From Selenomonadaceae bacterium (GTDB lineage Bacteria > Bacillota > Negativicutes > Selenomonadales > Selenomonadaceae): a stretch of DNA of 13,316 nt. The position numbers were made by a program, and so were the translations under genes. Shown in pieces: positions 1 through 6,424 of the stretch; the first letter of the stretch is position 1, and every line of letters starts with the position of its first letter. Location: the NCBI GenBank assembly GCA_017484235.1, contig JAFUTM010000266.1, forward strand, positions 1 through 13,316, given 5' to 3'. Below the pieces are notes generated by a model. That model worked only from the letters and a program-made list of their open reading frames with translations. It did not search any database and was not told the origin of the DNA.

Positions 1-2
1 AA

Positions 3-908
3 TACGCAAAGAAACTCGGCAGAATGATCAATGTTGTTCACGTTCCAAAGACGATTGATAACGATTTACCACTTCCTGAGGGTGTTCCAACATTTGGTTT
101 TGAGACGGCAAGAGCATTTGCTACAACGGAAATTCAAAACCTTATGGAAGATGCAAAGACTTCTAATAATCGTTGGTACTTTACTATAGCAATGGGCAGA
201 ACTGCCGGTCATTTGGCACTCGGTATGGGTCGCTCTGCCGGCGCAGCGTTGACTATCATTCCTGAAGAATTTCCACAGGATAAGATTCGTCTTCAGCAGA
301 TTGTTGACATTATTACAGGTTCAGTTGTCAAGCGTCGTTTAGTCGGCAAAAATTACGGTGTCGCCGTTATAGCTGAAGGCGTAATCGAAAAGATTGCTGA
401 AGAAGATTTTGCCTCGCTCGGCAATGTTGTCCTTGATGAACACGGTCATATTCGTTATAGTGAACTTGACTTTGGTGAAATTCTCAAACAAAAAGTTCTT
501 GAGGAAGTATCACGCATTGGCGTTAAAATTTCCGTCGTCGACAAGGAAATCGGCTACGAACTCCGCTGCACAGCTCCAATTGCTTATGACATTGACTATG
601 CACGTTCACTCGGTTATGAGGCAATGCAGTTCTTACTTCGTGGAGACAGCGGTGCACTTATTACGATTCAAGATAATAAGGCTGTACCTCTTCGTTTTGA
701 AGATATTCGTGATCCTAATACGGGCAAAACGTATGTCCGCAAAGTCAATATTGAATCCGTTCAGTATAAGATTGCACGCGGCAATATGACTCGTCTTGAA
801 AAAGGTGATCTGGAAGATAAGAGAATGGCAGCTGCTTTCAGAATGGAACCGGAAGAATTTAAGAATCGTTATAAATACCTCTTCGATGGTGAACCAACAA
901 TTGAATAA
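3..908 (+). CDS. pfkA: 6-phosphofructokinase, probably PPi-dependent type (5' end outside window)
   Basis: Phosphorylates fructose 6-phosphate to the 1,6-bisphosphate in glycolysis (cytoplasm). The frame is open from base 3, so the ATG at 24 is internal and the N-terminal nucleotide-binding part, with the GGDGT/GGDDS loop, is cut off; 301 residues are visible. The fragment carries the catalytic PKTIDND loop at residues 15-21, the GFETA segment, and the MGRTAGHLALG block typical of the PFK superfamily. The residue before TIDND is Lys. ATP-dependent E. coli-type enzymes have Gly at that place, and Lys is characteristic of pyrophosphate-using or mixed-type enzymes, so I infer PPi as phosphoryl donor; the second diagnostic residue lies outside the window. 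The gene ends in TAA at 906-908 and is followed by a hairpin. The family call is secure; the donor is not. Confidence 0.93.
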   Translation, partial: YAKKLGRMINVVHVPKTIDNDLPLPEGVPTFGFETARAFATTEIQNLMEDAKTSNNRWYFTIAMGRTAGHLALGMGRSAGAALTIIPEEFPQDKIRLQQIVDIITGSVVKRRLVGKNYGVAVIAEGVIEKIAEEDFASLGNVVLDEHGHIRYSELDFGEILKQKVLEEVSRIGVKISVVDKEIGYELRCTAPIAYDIDYARSLGYEAMQFLLRGDSGALITIQDNKAVPLRFEDIRDPNTGKTYVRKVNIESVQYKIARGNMTRLEKGDLEDKRMAAAFRMEPEEFKNRYKYLFDGEPTIE

Positions 909-942
909 AATGAACGTTAAGTTTTGAATATTTATTAAAATG

Positions 943-999
943 TTGATTGTCAGAGTCACGCTAAATTATGCTGTTGGTTCTGACAATCAATTTTTGTTT
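943..999 (+). terminator. Hairpin between pfk and hisS, probable intrinsic terminator of pfk
   Basis: Arms 943-954 and 979-990 form a perfect 12-bp inverted repeat (TTGATTGTCAGA / TCTGACAATCAA). The right arm is followed directly by TTTTTGTTT. The 24-nt loop is long for a simple terminator. The T-rich tail runs straight into the hisS ribosome binding site (AGGAG at 1000-1004), so readthrough could also matter for hisS. I see no T-box consensus. Confidence 0.7.
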
Positions 1000-1012
1000 A
1001 GGAGTGATAATA

Positions 1013-2278
1013 TTGATTATAAATGCACCACGCGGCACAAAAGACATTTTGCCGTCGCAGATTGATAATTGGATTTTTATTGAAAATAAGATTCGTGATA
1101 TTTGTACTCGTTATAATTATACAGAAATTCGCACGCCGATTTTTGAGCATACGGAACTTTTTCATCGTGGAATAGGTGAAGGTACTGATGTTGTCGACAA
1201 AGAGATGTACACGTTTGAGGATCGCGGCGGTCGCTCTATTACTTTGAGACCGGAAAATACTGCTTCTGCCGTCCGCGCCTATTTACAAAATAAATTATTT
1301 GCCGATAAGGCACTGGTCAAGTTGTTTTATATTGGTTCAATGTTCCGTTATGATAGACCGCAGGCCGGTCGGCTTCGTGAGTTTCATCAATTTGGTGTTG
1401 AAGCACTCGGCCAGATGAATCCTGCCGTTGATGCAGAAATTATATTTTTAGCTGTAGATTTTCTGGAATCACTCGGACTCAAAGACTTAATGGTAAAAAT
1501 TAATACTGTCGGCTGTCCGAAGTGTCGTCCGGTTTATCGTCAAAAACTCCAACACTTTTTTAGCGATAAACTGGATATGCTCTGTCACGACTGCCAGACA
1601 CGTTTCGACAAAAATCCGATGCGTATTCTCGATTGTAAAAACGACGCTGATAAAGAATTTATGGAAGACGCACCGCAAATTAAAGATTGTCTCTGTGATG
1701 ATTGCCGCGAACATTTTAATAGTGTACAAAAACTCCTTCAATCATTAGGCGTCAATTTTGAGATAGACAGCCGTCTCGTGCGCGGATTAGATTATTATAC
1801 AAAGACTGCCTTTGAAATCCAATATGCGCCTCTTGGTGCTCAGTCGGCAGTGGCAGGCGGCGGACGATACGATGGATTGATTGAGGAAATCGGCGGCAAT
1901 CCAACGCCAGCAGTCGGCTTTGCTGCCGGCATTGAACGCATTTTGGCTGCACTTGAATTACAGAACTTGCTGCCAACTTTTGAGAATAATATTGATGTTT
2001 TTATCGTTGCAGTTGGCGATGAGGCCGAATCACTTGCGTTTGAATTGCTGATTAAACTCAGACGTGCCGGACTAATCGCAGCGATGGACTTTGCTAAACG
2101 AAGCATTAAAGCTCAAATGAAGCAAGCTGGCAAGTCAAACGCTAAACTGGCGATGATTATCGGCGAAGACGAAGTCAAAAATAAAACCGTCACTTTTAAA
2201 AATCTGGCCAACAGTGAACAGCAGAATATCGAAATAAACAATTGCATTGAATTTGCAATACAAAATGTGAAAAATTAG
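1013..2278 (+). CDS. hisS: Histidyl-tRNA synthetase
   Basis: Class II aminoacyl-tRNA synthetase that charges tRNA-His (cytoplasm, dimer). I place the start at TTG 1013: AGGAG at 1000-1004 lies 8 nt upstream, and the product begins MIINAPRGTKDILP, the usual HisRS N-terminus. An upstream in-frame ATG at 968 lies in the loop of the preceding hairpin and has no ribosome binding site. The product is 421 aa, normal for the family. Motif 2 is at 111-130 (FRYDRPQAGR then FHQFGVE), the histidine-specific HisA motif RGLDYYTKTAFEI at 257-269, motif 3 around 298-310 (PAVGFAAGIER), and the anticodon-binding domain from about 328. Cysteine pairs occur at 168/171, 191/194 and 228/231. In many Firmicutes hisS is followed by aspS; here an accessory operon follows instead. 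Confidence 0.97.
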   Translation: MIINAPRGTKDILPSQIDNWIFIENKIRDICTRYNYTEIRTPIFEHTELFHRGIGEGTDVVDKEMYTFEDRGGRSITLRPENTASAVRAYLQNKLFADKALVKLFYIGSMFRYDRPQAGRLREFHQFGVEALGQMNPAVDAEIIFLAVDFLESLGLKDLMVKINTVGCPKCRPVYRQKLQHFFSDKLDMLCHDCQTRFDKNPMRILDCKNDADKEFMEDAPQIKDCLCDDCREHFNSVQKLLQSLGVNFEIDSRLVRGLDYYTKTAFEIQYAPLGAQSAVAGGGRYDGLIEEIGGNPTPAVGFAAGIERILAALELQNLLPTFENNIDVFIVAVGDEAESLAFELLIKLRRAGLIAAMDFAKRSIKAQMKQAGKSNAKLAMIIGEDEVKNKTVTFKNLANSEQQNIEINNCIEFAIQNVKN

Positions 2279-2295
2279 TTTTAACCGATTTTTCG

Positions 2296-2318
2296 AGCAG
2301 GGCGACCTGCTTTTTTTT
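2296..2318 (+). terminator. Intrinsic terminator of hisS
   Basis: Six-bp GC-rich stem AGCAGG / CCTGCT with a GCGA tetraloop, followed by eight T residues (2311-2318). It lies 17 nt after the hisS stop. The same GCAGG/CCTGC stem recurs in the terminator at 6372-6393, after the accessory operon. Confidence 0.9.
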
Positions 2319-2385
2319 ATTGGAATTTTTTTATAGAAAAGCTTGACAGCATATATATATATATTGGAAGTATTAACTTTTTTAA

Positions 2386-2394
2386 TGGTATACT
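2386..2394 (+). promoter_or_regulatory. Extended -10 promoter of the accessory GTPase operon
   Basis: TGG followed by TATACT (2389-2394) is a good extended -10 element in the AT-rich gap between the hisS terminator and the first accessory gene. No strong -35 is correctly spaced: TTGGAA at 2364-2369 gives a 19-bp spacer. An (AT)7 tract at 2351-2364 sits just upstream. Transcription would start near 2401, giving a leader of about 160 nt. That leader contains an 8-bp inverted repeat (AATAAAGA 2422-2429 / TCTTTATT 2453-2460), and I see no small ORF with a ribosome binding site in it. Confidence 0.55.
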
Positions 2395-2562
2395 ATTTGT
2401 AATGTACTACATCATCAACTAAATAAAGAGGATAATAAATTTAAAATTTTCTTCTTTATTATACTGATAGAACACCAAAAAGTAAAATCTGTCTGCTAAA
2501 ATATGAATAAATGATGCAAATGAGTGCATTTTGTAAAATAACTAACACAATAGGTGAGGCTA

Positions 2563-2814
2563 ATGTTAGATATTTTAAAGGTTACATTAGGTATAGTGGC
2601 AATATTTTGGATAATAGCTATAATCGAGGGAGTTTTAGATGAATTAGTATTGTTGCCATTTAAAATTATAATAGGTTATTTTCACTCAATACCGTTGACG
2701 ATATTTCTGATTTTGATATTTTTAGGAATAGCAAAATTGCATTTTGGTTGTGCGTGTTTATTCATAGTGATAATCGCTATAATAGTGTCAATTTTAAGTT
2801 TATTAAGTTCATAA
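2563..2814 (+). CDS. Small multi-pass membrane protein, first gene of the GTPase operon
   Basis: Unrecognised 83-aa protein that is almost entirely hydrophobic. Predicted membrane segments lie at about residues 7-22, 44-58 and 62-81, with a further hydrophobic stretch at 27-40. The few charged residues (E22, D26, E27, K34, K59) fall between them. I chose ATG 2563 because AGGTG at 2552-2556 is 6 nt upstream; a GTG at 2554 in the same frame overlaps that ribosome binding site. The next gene starts 15 nt after its stop, so the two are probably co-transcribed. It has no signal peptide cleavage motif. It may be a membrane anchor or channel-like partner for the GTPase, but that is inferred only from position. 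Confidence 0.75.
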   Translation: MLDILKVTLGIVAIFWIIAIIEGVLDELVLLPFKIIIGYFHSIPLTIFLILIFLGIAKLHFGCACLFIVIIAIIVSILSLLSS

Positions 2815-2829
2815 CACGGAGGAAATGAT

Positions 2830-3828
2830 ATGGAGAAAACAAAATTTACCATTCTTGGCGAGTCACTTTCCGGCAAGACTTGCTATTTGTTGGGAATGTA
2901 CAATAAGATGAACGAAGGCATTAATGGTTATACTATAGTTGCTCAAGATGATGATTTAGACGCTGAATTATTCGAGAAGTTTGAAAAGTTAGATGATGAG
3001 TCTCGTGGCAGCGGAAGATTTCCAGTTGCAACAGATGGCGTCCAAAAATACCTCTTTAATTTGAATTATGCCCATAAGCCTATTATGCCCTTTGAATGGA
3101 TTGACTATCCAGGCGGACTACTTAGAGAGAAAAATAATGCTGATCCTGAACAATACAAGGAAATTTCAAGTAATATACAAGATTCTAGTACTTTGTTCAT
3201 CTGCGTTGATGGTGCTCTTCTTGTTAGCGATGATATTGAGAGAAAAATTCGTAATGTAAAGCGCAAATGCAGTATGACAATTAATCGTTACTTTGGAAAA
3301 TATTTTGAGGCAGGTGGTAAATTGCCACCAGTTGGAATAATCATAACTAAGTTTGATTTATGTGTCCAATACACTAATCCTGATGAAATTCGTAAAATAC
3401 TTGAGCAAGCATTTAGTCCATTTTTCGTTACAGATGATACTTTGATAGCTGTTATTCCTGTTTCTCTCGGTACATATATTAAAGATGATGATTATCACGG
3501 AGAAGTCGACCCGTTGAATATTCATCTTCCAATTTTTATGGGCATTTGGTTTGCATTGCTTGAACAAATAAATGTTTATAAATATCAGATTGCCTCAAAT
3601 GAAAGTAGCATAAATGATTTAAAGTGGCTCAAAGATGACGAAGAAGACAGCTTTTTCCTTTGGCGTGATGATGACAAGATTAGAAGACTTGCAGGACAAA
3701 TTTCTGATAAAAAAGATGAAATTCAACGTATGAAGCAACTCATAAAAAATGCTGAAGAGAATAGTGAAATGTTTGAAAAAGAACTCAACAGCATAAATAT
3801 GTTATTTATCGATGGAAAATGGCAGTAA
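2830..3828 (+). CDS. P-loop GTPase, Ras-like/TRAFAC-type, of unknown function
   Basis: A 332-aa protein with a recognisable GTPase domain in its N-terminal two thirds. The G1/Walker A loop GESLSGKT is at residues 10-17, the G3 motif DYPG at 92-95 after a hydrophobic strand, and the G4 guanine-specificity motif TKFD at 173-176. A probable G5 is around V211-S212, and G2 may be T68. The SGKTCYLLGMY stretch after the P-loop resembles stand-alone GTPases found in multigene bacterial conflict and signalling operons; that comparison is from memory. Residues about 253-322 are charged and probably form a helical coiled coil. There is no membrane segment. GGAGG at 2819-2823 sits 6 nt before the ATG. 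It is the only apparent enzyme in the operon, so it is likely the switch or motor of the complex. Confidence 0.85.
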   Translation: MEKTKFTILGESLSGKTCYLLGMYNKMNEGINGYTIVAQDDDLDAELFEKFEKLDDESRGSGRFPVATDGVQKYLFNLNYAHKPIMPFEWIDYPGGLLREKNNADPEQYKEISSNIQDSSTLFICVDGALLVSDDIERKIRNVKRKCSMTINRYFGKYFEAGGKLPPVGIIITKFDLCVQYTNPDEIRKILEQAFSPFFVTDDTLIAVIPVSLGTYIKDDDYHGEVDPLNIHLPIFMGIWFALLEQINVYKYQIASNESSINDLKWLKDDEEDSFFLWRDDDKIRRLAGQISDKKDEIQRMKQLIKNAEENSEMFEKELNSINMLFIDGKWQ

Positions 3829-3845
3829 TGGTGAGGTGAAAATCA

Positions 3846-4709
3846 ATGGAAATAGCACCGCTCATTCACAGTCGAACAGGTCAATGTGATTACAATTCCA
3901 AATTTGCTGTCCGTCCTAAAGACTTTATATCAAACATTCAATGGTCAAGAGATAAAATATTGTCTGCAACCAAGAATATAGACCTTTTAGATGGAATGCA
4001 TTACCTCGTTGCTTCTAAAGATGGCGTTTGCATTGCAGGTGTAGTTTGTACTATGAAATATTTTGTTAGTAATTGTCTGACGCCTGACGAGCAGGAAGAG
4101 GCAAAGGCTTATGTAGATGTTCAGGGCAGATTATATGGTGTATTTCTCGGGTACTCCTTCAAAGGCAATACGGGTGAGATACCCAATATATCTTACTCTG
4201 ATATGTGGCAGTGGTTTAAAAATTATCTTGTACCAGTGTGGGATAGAAAACCTGCTGAGACAGTAGAAGTTCCTTACACTGAACTTGACGGCAAGAATTA
4301 TGTTGGTACTACTATCATTCCTATTGAAACTTTTAATAATACATCATTCTATGATCTTGGCAATGACGAAAAACTCTTTGAAATGTATCTATCCAAAGCA
4401 TCTGCGGAAGATGTTGCTTTTTGCTCCAATGTAGATAGACTCAAATCGCTTGAAGATGGTGTTTATACTGCTGTTTCAACTTCACAAGGTATAATCAGCC
4501 GATATAGAGACAAACTGAGGCAAATTGAAGAAGAGACACTTCGCAAAGCATCAGAAGAAGAGGCAAAAAAAAACAAATCGAACAAACCTTTGCCACCAAA
4601 TATATCGACCTCAAGACACACACAGTCAAACAATTCTTTTCCAATACTAAAAATTTGCATTTTAATTCTAATCGTAATAGTGATGCTGGTATTGTTGTTG
4701 AAGGATTGA
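3846..4709 (+). CDS. Unknown protein with C-terminal membrane anchor (frame-0 form)
   Basis: Unrecognised 287-aa protein. Residues 1-200 look globular and mixed alpha/beta, including a Trp-rich segment around 119-132. Residues about 215-243 are a charged helix, then a Ser/Pro/Asn-rich linker (244-263) leads to a hydrophobic tail at about 266-285 ending in KD. As read, it would be tail-anchored with its body in the cytoplasm. GGTGA at 3831-3835 precedes the ATG, and the gap to the GTPase gene is 17 nt. Codons 240-243 are a run of nine A (4565-4573). The -1 frame beyond this run stays open to 4834 and reads like protein, so this ending may be one of two forms, or the product of an indel. Its position makes it a likely GTPase partner; the family is not identified. 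Confidence 0.75.
   Translation: MEIAPLIHSRTGQCDYNSKFAVRPKDFISNIQWSRDKILSATKNIDLLDGMHYLVASKDGVCIAGVVCTMKYFVSNCLTPDEQEEAKAYVDVQGRLYGVFLGYSFKGNTGEIPNISYSDMWQWFKNYLVPVWDRKPAETVEVPYTELDGKNYVGTTIIPIETFNNTSFYDLGNDEKLFEMYLSKASAEDVAFCSNVDRLKSLEDGVYTAVSTSQGIISRYRDKLRQIEEETLRKASEEEAKKNKSNKPLPPNISTSRHTQSNNSFPILKICILILIVIVMLVLLLKD
4565..4573 (+). other. A9 slippage / -1 frameshift candidate
   Basis: Nine consecutive A residues are read in frame as GCA AAA AAA AAC. This includes A_AAA_AAC in the correct phase, a classic X_XXY_YYZ slippery heptamer, and the homopolymer itself is long enough for RNA polymerase slippage or replication slippage. One extra A, or a -1 ribosomal shift, moves translation into a frame that stays open to 4834. 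The preceding purine-rich AAGAAGAGG could act as an internal Shine-Dalgarno, although it is very close to the tract. Confidence 0.6.
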
Positions 4710-4834
4710 ATAAAGTGTCTATAAATGGTAAACATATAAAACGTATTAAAGAAGTTGGATATAAAGAAGCTGCCAATTATGTAGATCTACACGGCAAGTT
4801 ATTGATTTGCATTATGGAGGGAGAGTATGAGTAA
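4574..4834 (+). CDS. -1-frame C-terminal extension of the preceding gene (86 codons, soluble ending)
   Basis: This is not an independent gene. The -1 frame is open from 4529 to its stop at 4832-4834, and entry through the A9 tract would give a 329-aa protein in place of the 287-aa tail-anchored one. The alternative ending is hydrophilic, continues the charged helix naturally (EEEAKKKQIEQ), and has no membrane segment. Its stop overlaps the start of the next gene (ATGAGTAA), the coupling seen between the later genes of this operon, whereas the frame-0 stop leaves an otherwise unexplained 117-nt gap. The segment around 4766-4807 (EAANYVDLHGKLL) resembles residues 85-97 of the same protein (EAKAYVDVQGRLY). 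I think this frame is really coding; whether by programmed shift, phase variation or after an indel is open. Confidence 0.6.
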   Translation, partial: QIEQTFATKYIDLKTHTVKQFFSNTKNLHFNSNRNSDAGIVVEGLNKVSINGKHIKRIKEVGYKEAANYVDLHGKLLICIMEGEYE

Positions 4835-5216
4835 AGAATCAAATGTCTTTGATGTGTTTGGTGTTAAACCGTCGAAGCAGCAAGACCCGACAATTCAAAC
4901 GCTATATGACTACGAAGAGCACTATATGAAGCTCATCAAGTCGTATCGTCACGAGATAGAGTTCATCAATCAATTGCACACGCAGCACGAGCAGGAAGTC
5001 AAAAACTTTTACCAGAATGATCTGCCTGCGATTCAAGAGAAGCTGTCTGGAGAACCGATTGATGACGAAGTTCGCCGTGAATGGATCAAGCACTTGGAAC
5101 GTCATATCAGCAAAAGTTTTGAGATGAGCGAACATTTTATCAACGTCCTCACAACAAAGAAAGTGGAAGAATTTAACGCTGCCATTCGTGAAAAAGTTCT
5201 CGGAGGAAATATTTAA
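4827..5216 (+). CDS. Small helical protein of the GTPase operon
   Basis: Unrecognised 129-aa soluble protein. It has a short N-terminal segment with NVFDVFGVKP (residues 6-15). From about residue 22 to the end it is rich in charged and aromatic residues typical of long amphipathic helices (about 25-73 and 79-122), with a break around GEPIDD (75-80). It has no signal peptide, membrane segment or cysteines. The start is supported by GGAGGGAG at 4816-4823. The ATG lies inside the -1-frame extension of the upstream gene, and its stop overlaps the next ATG by one base (TAATG at 5214-5218). Tight coupling suggests it is made in fixed ratio with its neighbours, probably as a complex subunit. Confidence 0.8.
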   Translation: MSKESNVFDVFGVKPSKQQDPTIQTLYDYEEHYMKLIKSYRHEIEFINQLHTQHEQEVKNFYQNDLPAIQEKLSGEPIDDEVRREWIKHLERHISKSFEMSEHFINVLTTKKVEEFNAAIREKVLGGNI

Positions 5217-5680
5217 TGAACAGCGCGAGAGAAAATTTTGTAATCAATCGCTTTATTGATATAATGAAAAATTGCCGTCAACAGTTGGTGGCTGATATCA
5301 TTAACGGCAATCCTGATTTGTTTCGATTCCTTTTCGAGGACAAAAATAAAAAAGTCCAAGAACTATATAAAAAACGCTATGAATTGAAATGGCTGGAAAT
5401 GCACTGGCTGAAGTGTAAAATAATATTCAATGATTCTGATGTGCCACTGGCAACTCGACGTGAAGTACTGAAAATATTCTTGCAGTGGTATCAGAAGTTT
5501 ATTGAGGCTTGGGGCTATAAGGCGGCAGATGCTTTTTTCTTCAATGCTGAAGTCGAGTCACTAGAACTTCTGATAGAGACAAACAGACAATGGGAAGCAA
5601 TGCTTGACCAATTTCAAATGTCTATGATAAGAGAGACAAAATTATTAGATAAACAAATTGAGGAGGTAAAAGAATCATGA
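5216..5680 (+). CDS. Helical protein of the GTPase operon
   Basis: Unrecognised 154-aa protein predicted to be nearly all alpha-helical. It has a central aromatic-rich part (WLEMHWLKCK around residues 59-68, LQWYQKFIEAWGYK around 89-102) and a charged C-terminal helix (about 112-152). No catalytic motif, signal peptide or membrane segment is seen. GGAGG at 5203-5207 lies within the end of the upstream gene, and the start overlaps that gene's stop by one base. Its own TGA overlaps the next ATG as ATGA (5677-5680). Together these are the marks of translational coupling. The aromatic content suggests a protein-protein interface, but this is inference. Confidence 0.8.
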   Translation: MNSARENFVINRFIDIMKNCRQQLVADIINGNPDLFRFLFEDKNKKVQELYKKRYELKWLEMHWLKCKIIFNDSDVPLATRREVLKIFLQWYQKFIEAWGYKAADAFFFNAEVESLELLIETNRQWEAMLDQFQMSMIRETKLLDKQIEEVKES

Positions 5681-6354
5681 ATTTGATGAAAGTTTTGAAA
5701 TATGTTGGAGGTTCCATTATTGATAGACCACTGGAAATTATTGATAATCAGCTTAAATTTTATCAAGAACGTAAGAATGCGGCACAGGCTCAACAACTCA
5801 AACAGGAAGAAGCACAATTTATACAAAATTTGCAAATTGAGAACCGCAAACGTAATGCTGAAATTGACGATATGATTGCTGTAAGAGAAATTGAGCGCGG
5901 TTCAAAAATTGCGGAGTCAATCGCCAATTACCAAAAGACAATGGCAGAATGTTCAGTATCAATCGGCAAAAGTCTCGGTATGATGAATATTGAACTTCGC
6001 GAACGTGCCACCGCATTGGTTGAAGATAAACAGAAACAATATAAGGCTCTTCAAGATGCGGCAATGGATAAAGCAATGGAACAATTTGAAAAGATAGGCA
6101 ATAAACTTCCAGAAGGCAGCAGACCACGTCAAATTATGGAAGAAGCCGTTGGTAAGCAACTAAACAACATTATCGAAACATTTGATAGATTTATGAGAAC
6201 CATTGATGATGATTTTACAAAGATGATGGATAGTGTGAGACAAATTACGGAAAATACAATGAGCAACGCCAACAATTACATTTCGCCTACATTTGCACGG
6301 TCAATGACCGGACAACTTCAAAGCAGTAGTAATATGAATATGGTTAAATATTGA
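5677..6354 (+). CDS. Coiled-coil protein, last gene of the GTPase operon
   Basis: Unrecognised 225-aa protein. A short N-terminal region (MNLMKVLKYVGGSIIDRP) is followed by a long Gln/Glu/Lys-rich coiled coil at about residues 22-75. A second helical section spans about 75-145, a third 150-200, and the tail is Ser/Asn/Met-rich and probably disordered. It has no membrane segment or enzymatic motif. GGAGG at 5662-5666 precedes ATG 5677 by 10 nt, and the start overlaps the upstream stop (ATGA). A terminator follows its stop within about 20 nt, so it closes the operon. It could be a scaffold or filament-like partner of the GTPase; the function is unknown. Confidence 0.82.
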   Translation: MNLMKVLKYVGGSIIDRPLEIIDNQLKFYQERKNAAQAQQLKQEEAQFIQNLQIENRKRNAEIDDMIAVREIERGSKIAESIANYQKTMAECSVSIGKSLGMMNIELRERATALVEDKQKQYKALQDAAMDKAMEQFEKIGNKLPEGSRPRQIMEEAVGKQLNNIIETFDRFMRTIDDDFTKMMDSVRQITENTMSNANNYISPTFARSMTGQLQSSSNMNMVKY

Positions 6355-6371
6355 ATCTCAATTAAAATTTT

Positions 6372-6393
6372 AGGCAGGTCAACCTGCTTTTTT
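6372..6393 (+). terminator. Intrinsic terminator of the GTPase operon
   Basis: GCAGG / CCTGC stem (6374-6378 / 6383-6387) with a TCAA loop, extendable by a G-T and an A-T pair, followed by six T residues (6388-6393). It lies 18 nt after the last accessory stop. The converging gene on the minus strand ends at 6425, so it may partly serve that side, but the minus-strand T-run is poor. Confidence 0.88.
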
Positions 6394-6424
6394 ATTTATA
6401 CAAAATTTATCAGTTAAAAAAATT

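Noticed and set aside
968..1012. Upstream ATG start for hisS
   Set aside because: It lies in the loop of the pfk/hisS hairpin with no ribosome binding site, and would add a hydrophobic N-terminus foreign to HisRS. TTG 1013 has a well-spaced AGGAG and gives the standard N-terminus.
909..1012. T-box riboswitch ahead of hisS
   Set aside because: The leader is only about 100 nt, and no T-box consensus or specifier hairpin is visible. The simple 12-bp hairpin fits a terminator better.
2505..2540. Short inverted repeat ATGCA/TGCAT in the operon leader as an operator
   Set aside because: Only five base pairs, with no second copy and no regulator gene nearby; not distinguishable from chance in AT-rich DNA.
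4463..4776. Two minus-strand ORFs opposite the A9 region
   Set aside because: They are antisense shadows of the plus-strand gene, have no ribosome binding site and run against the operon direction.
4710..4826. Plain intergenic spacer inside the operon
   Set aside because: The -1 frame is open across it, codes for protein-like sequence and ends overlapping the next start, so it is more probably coding sequence reached by a frameshift.
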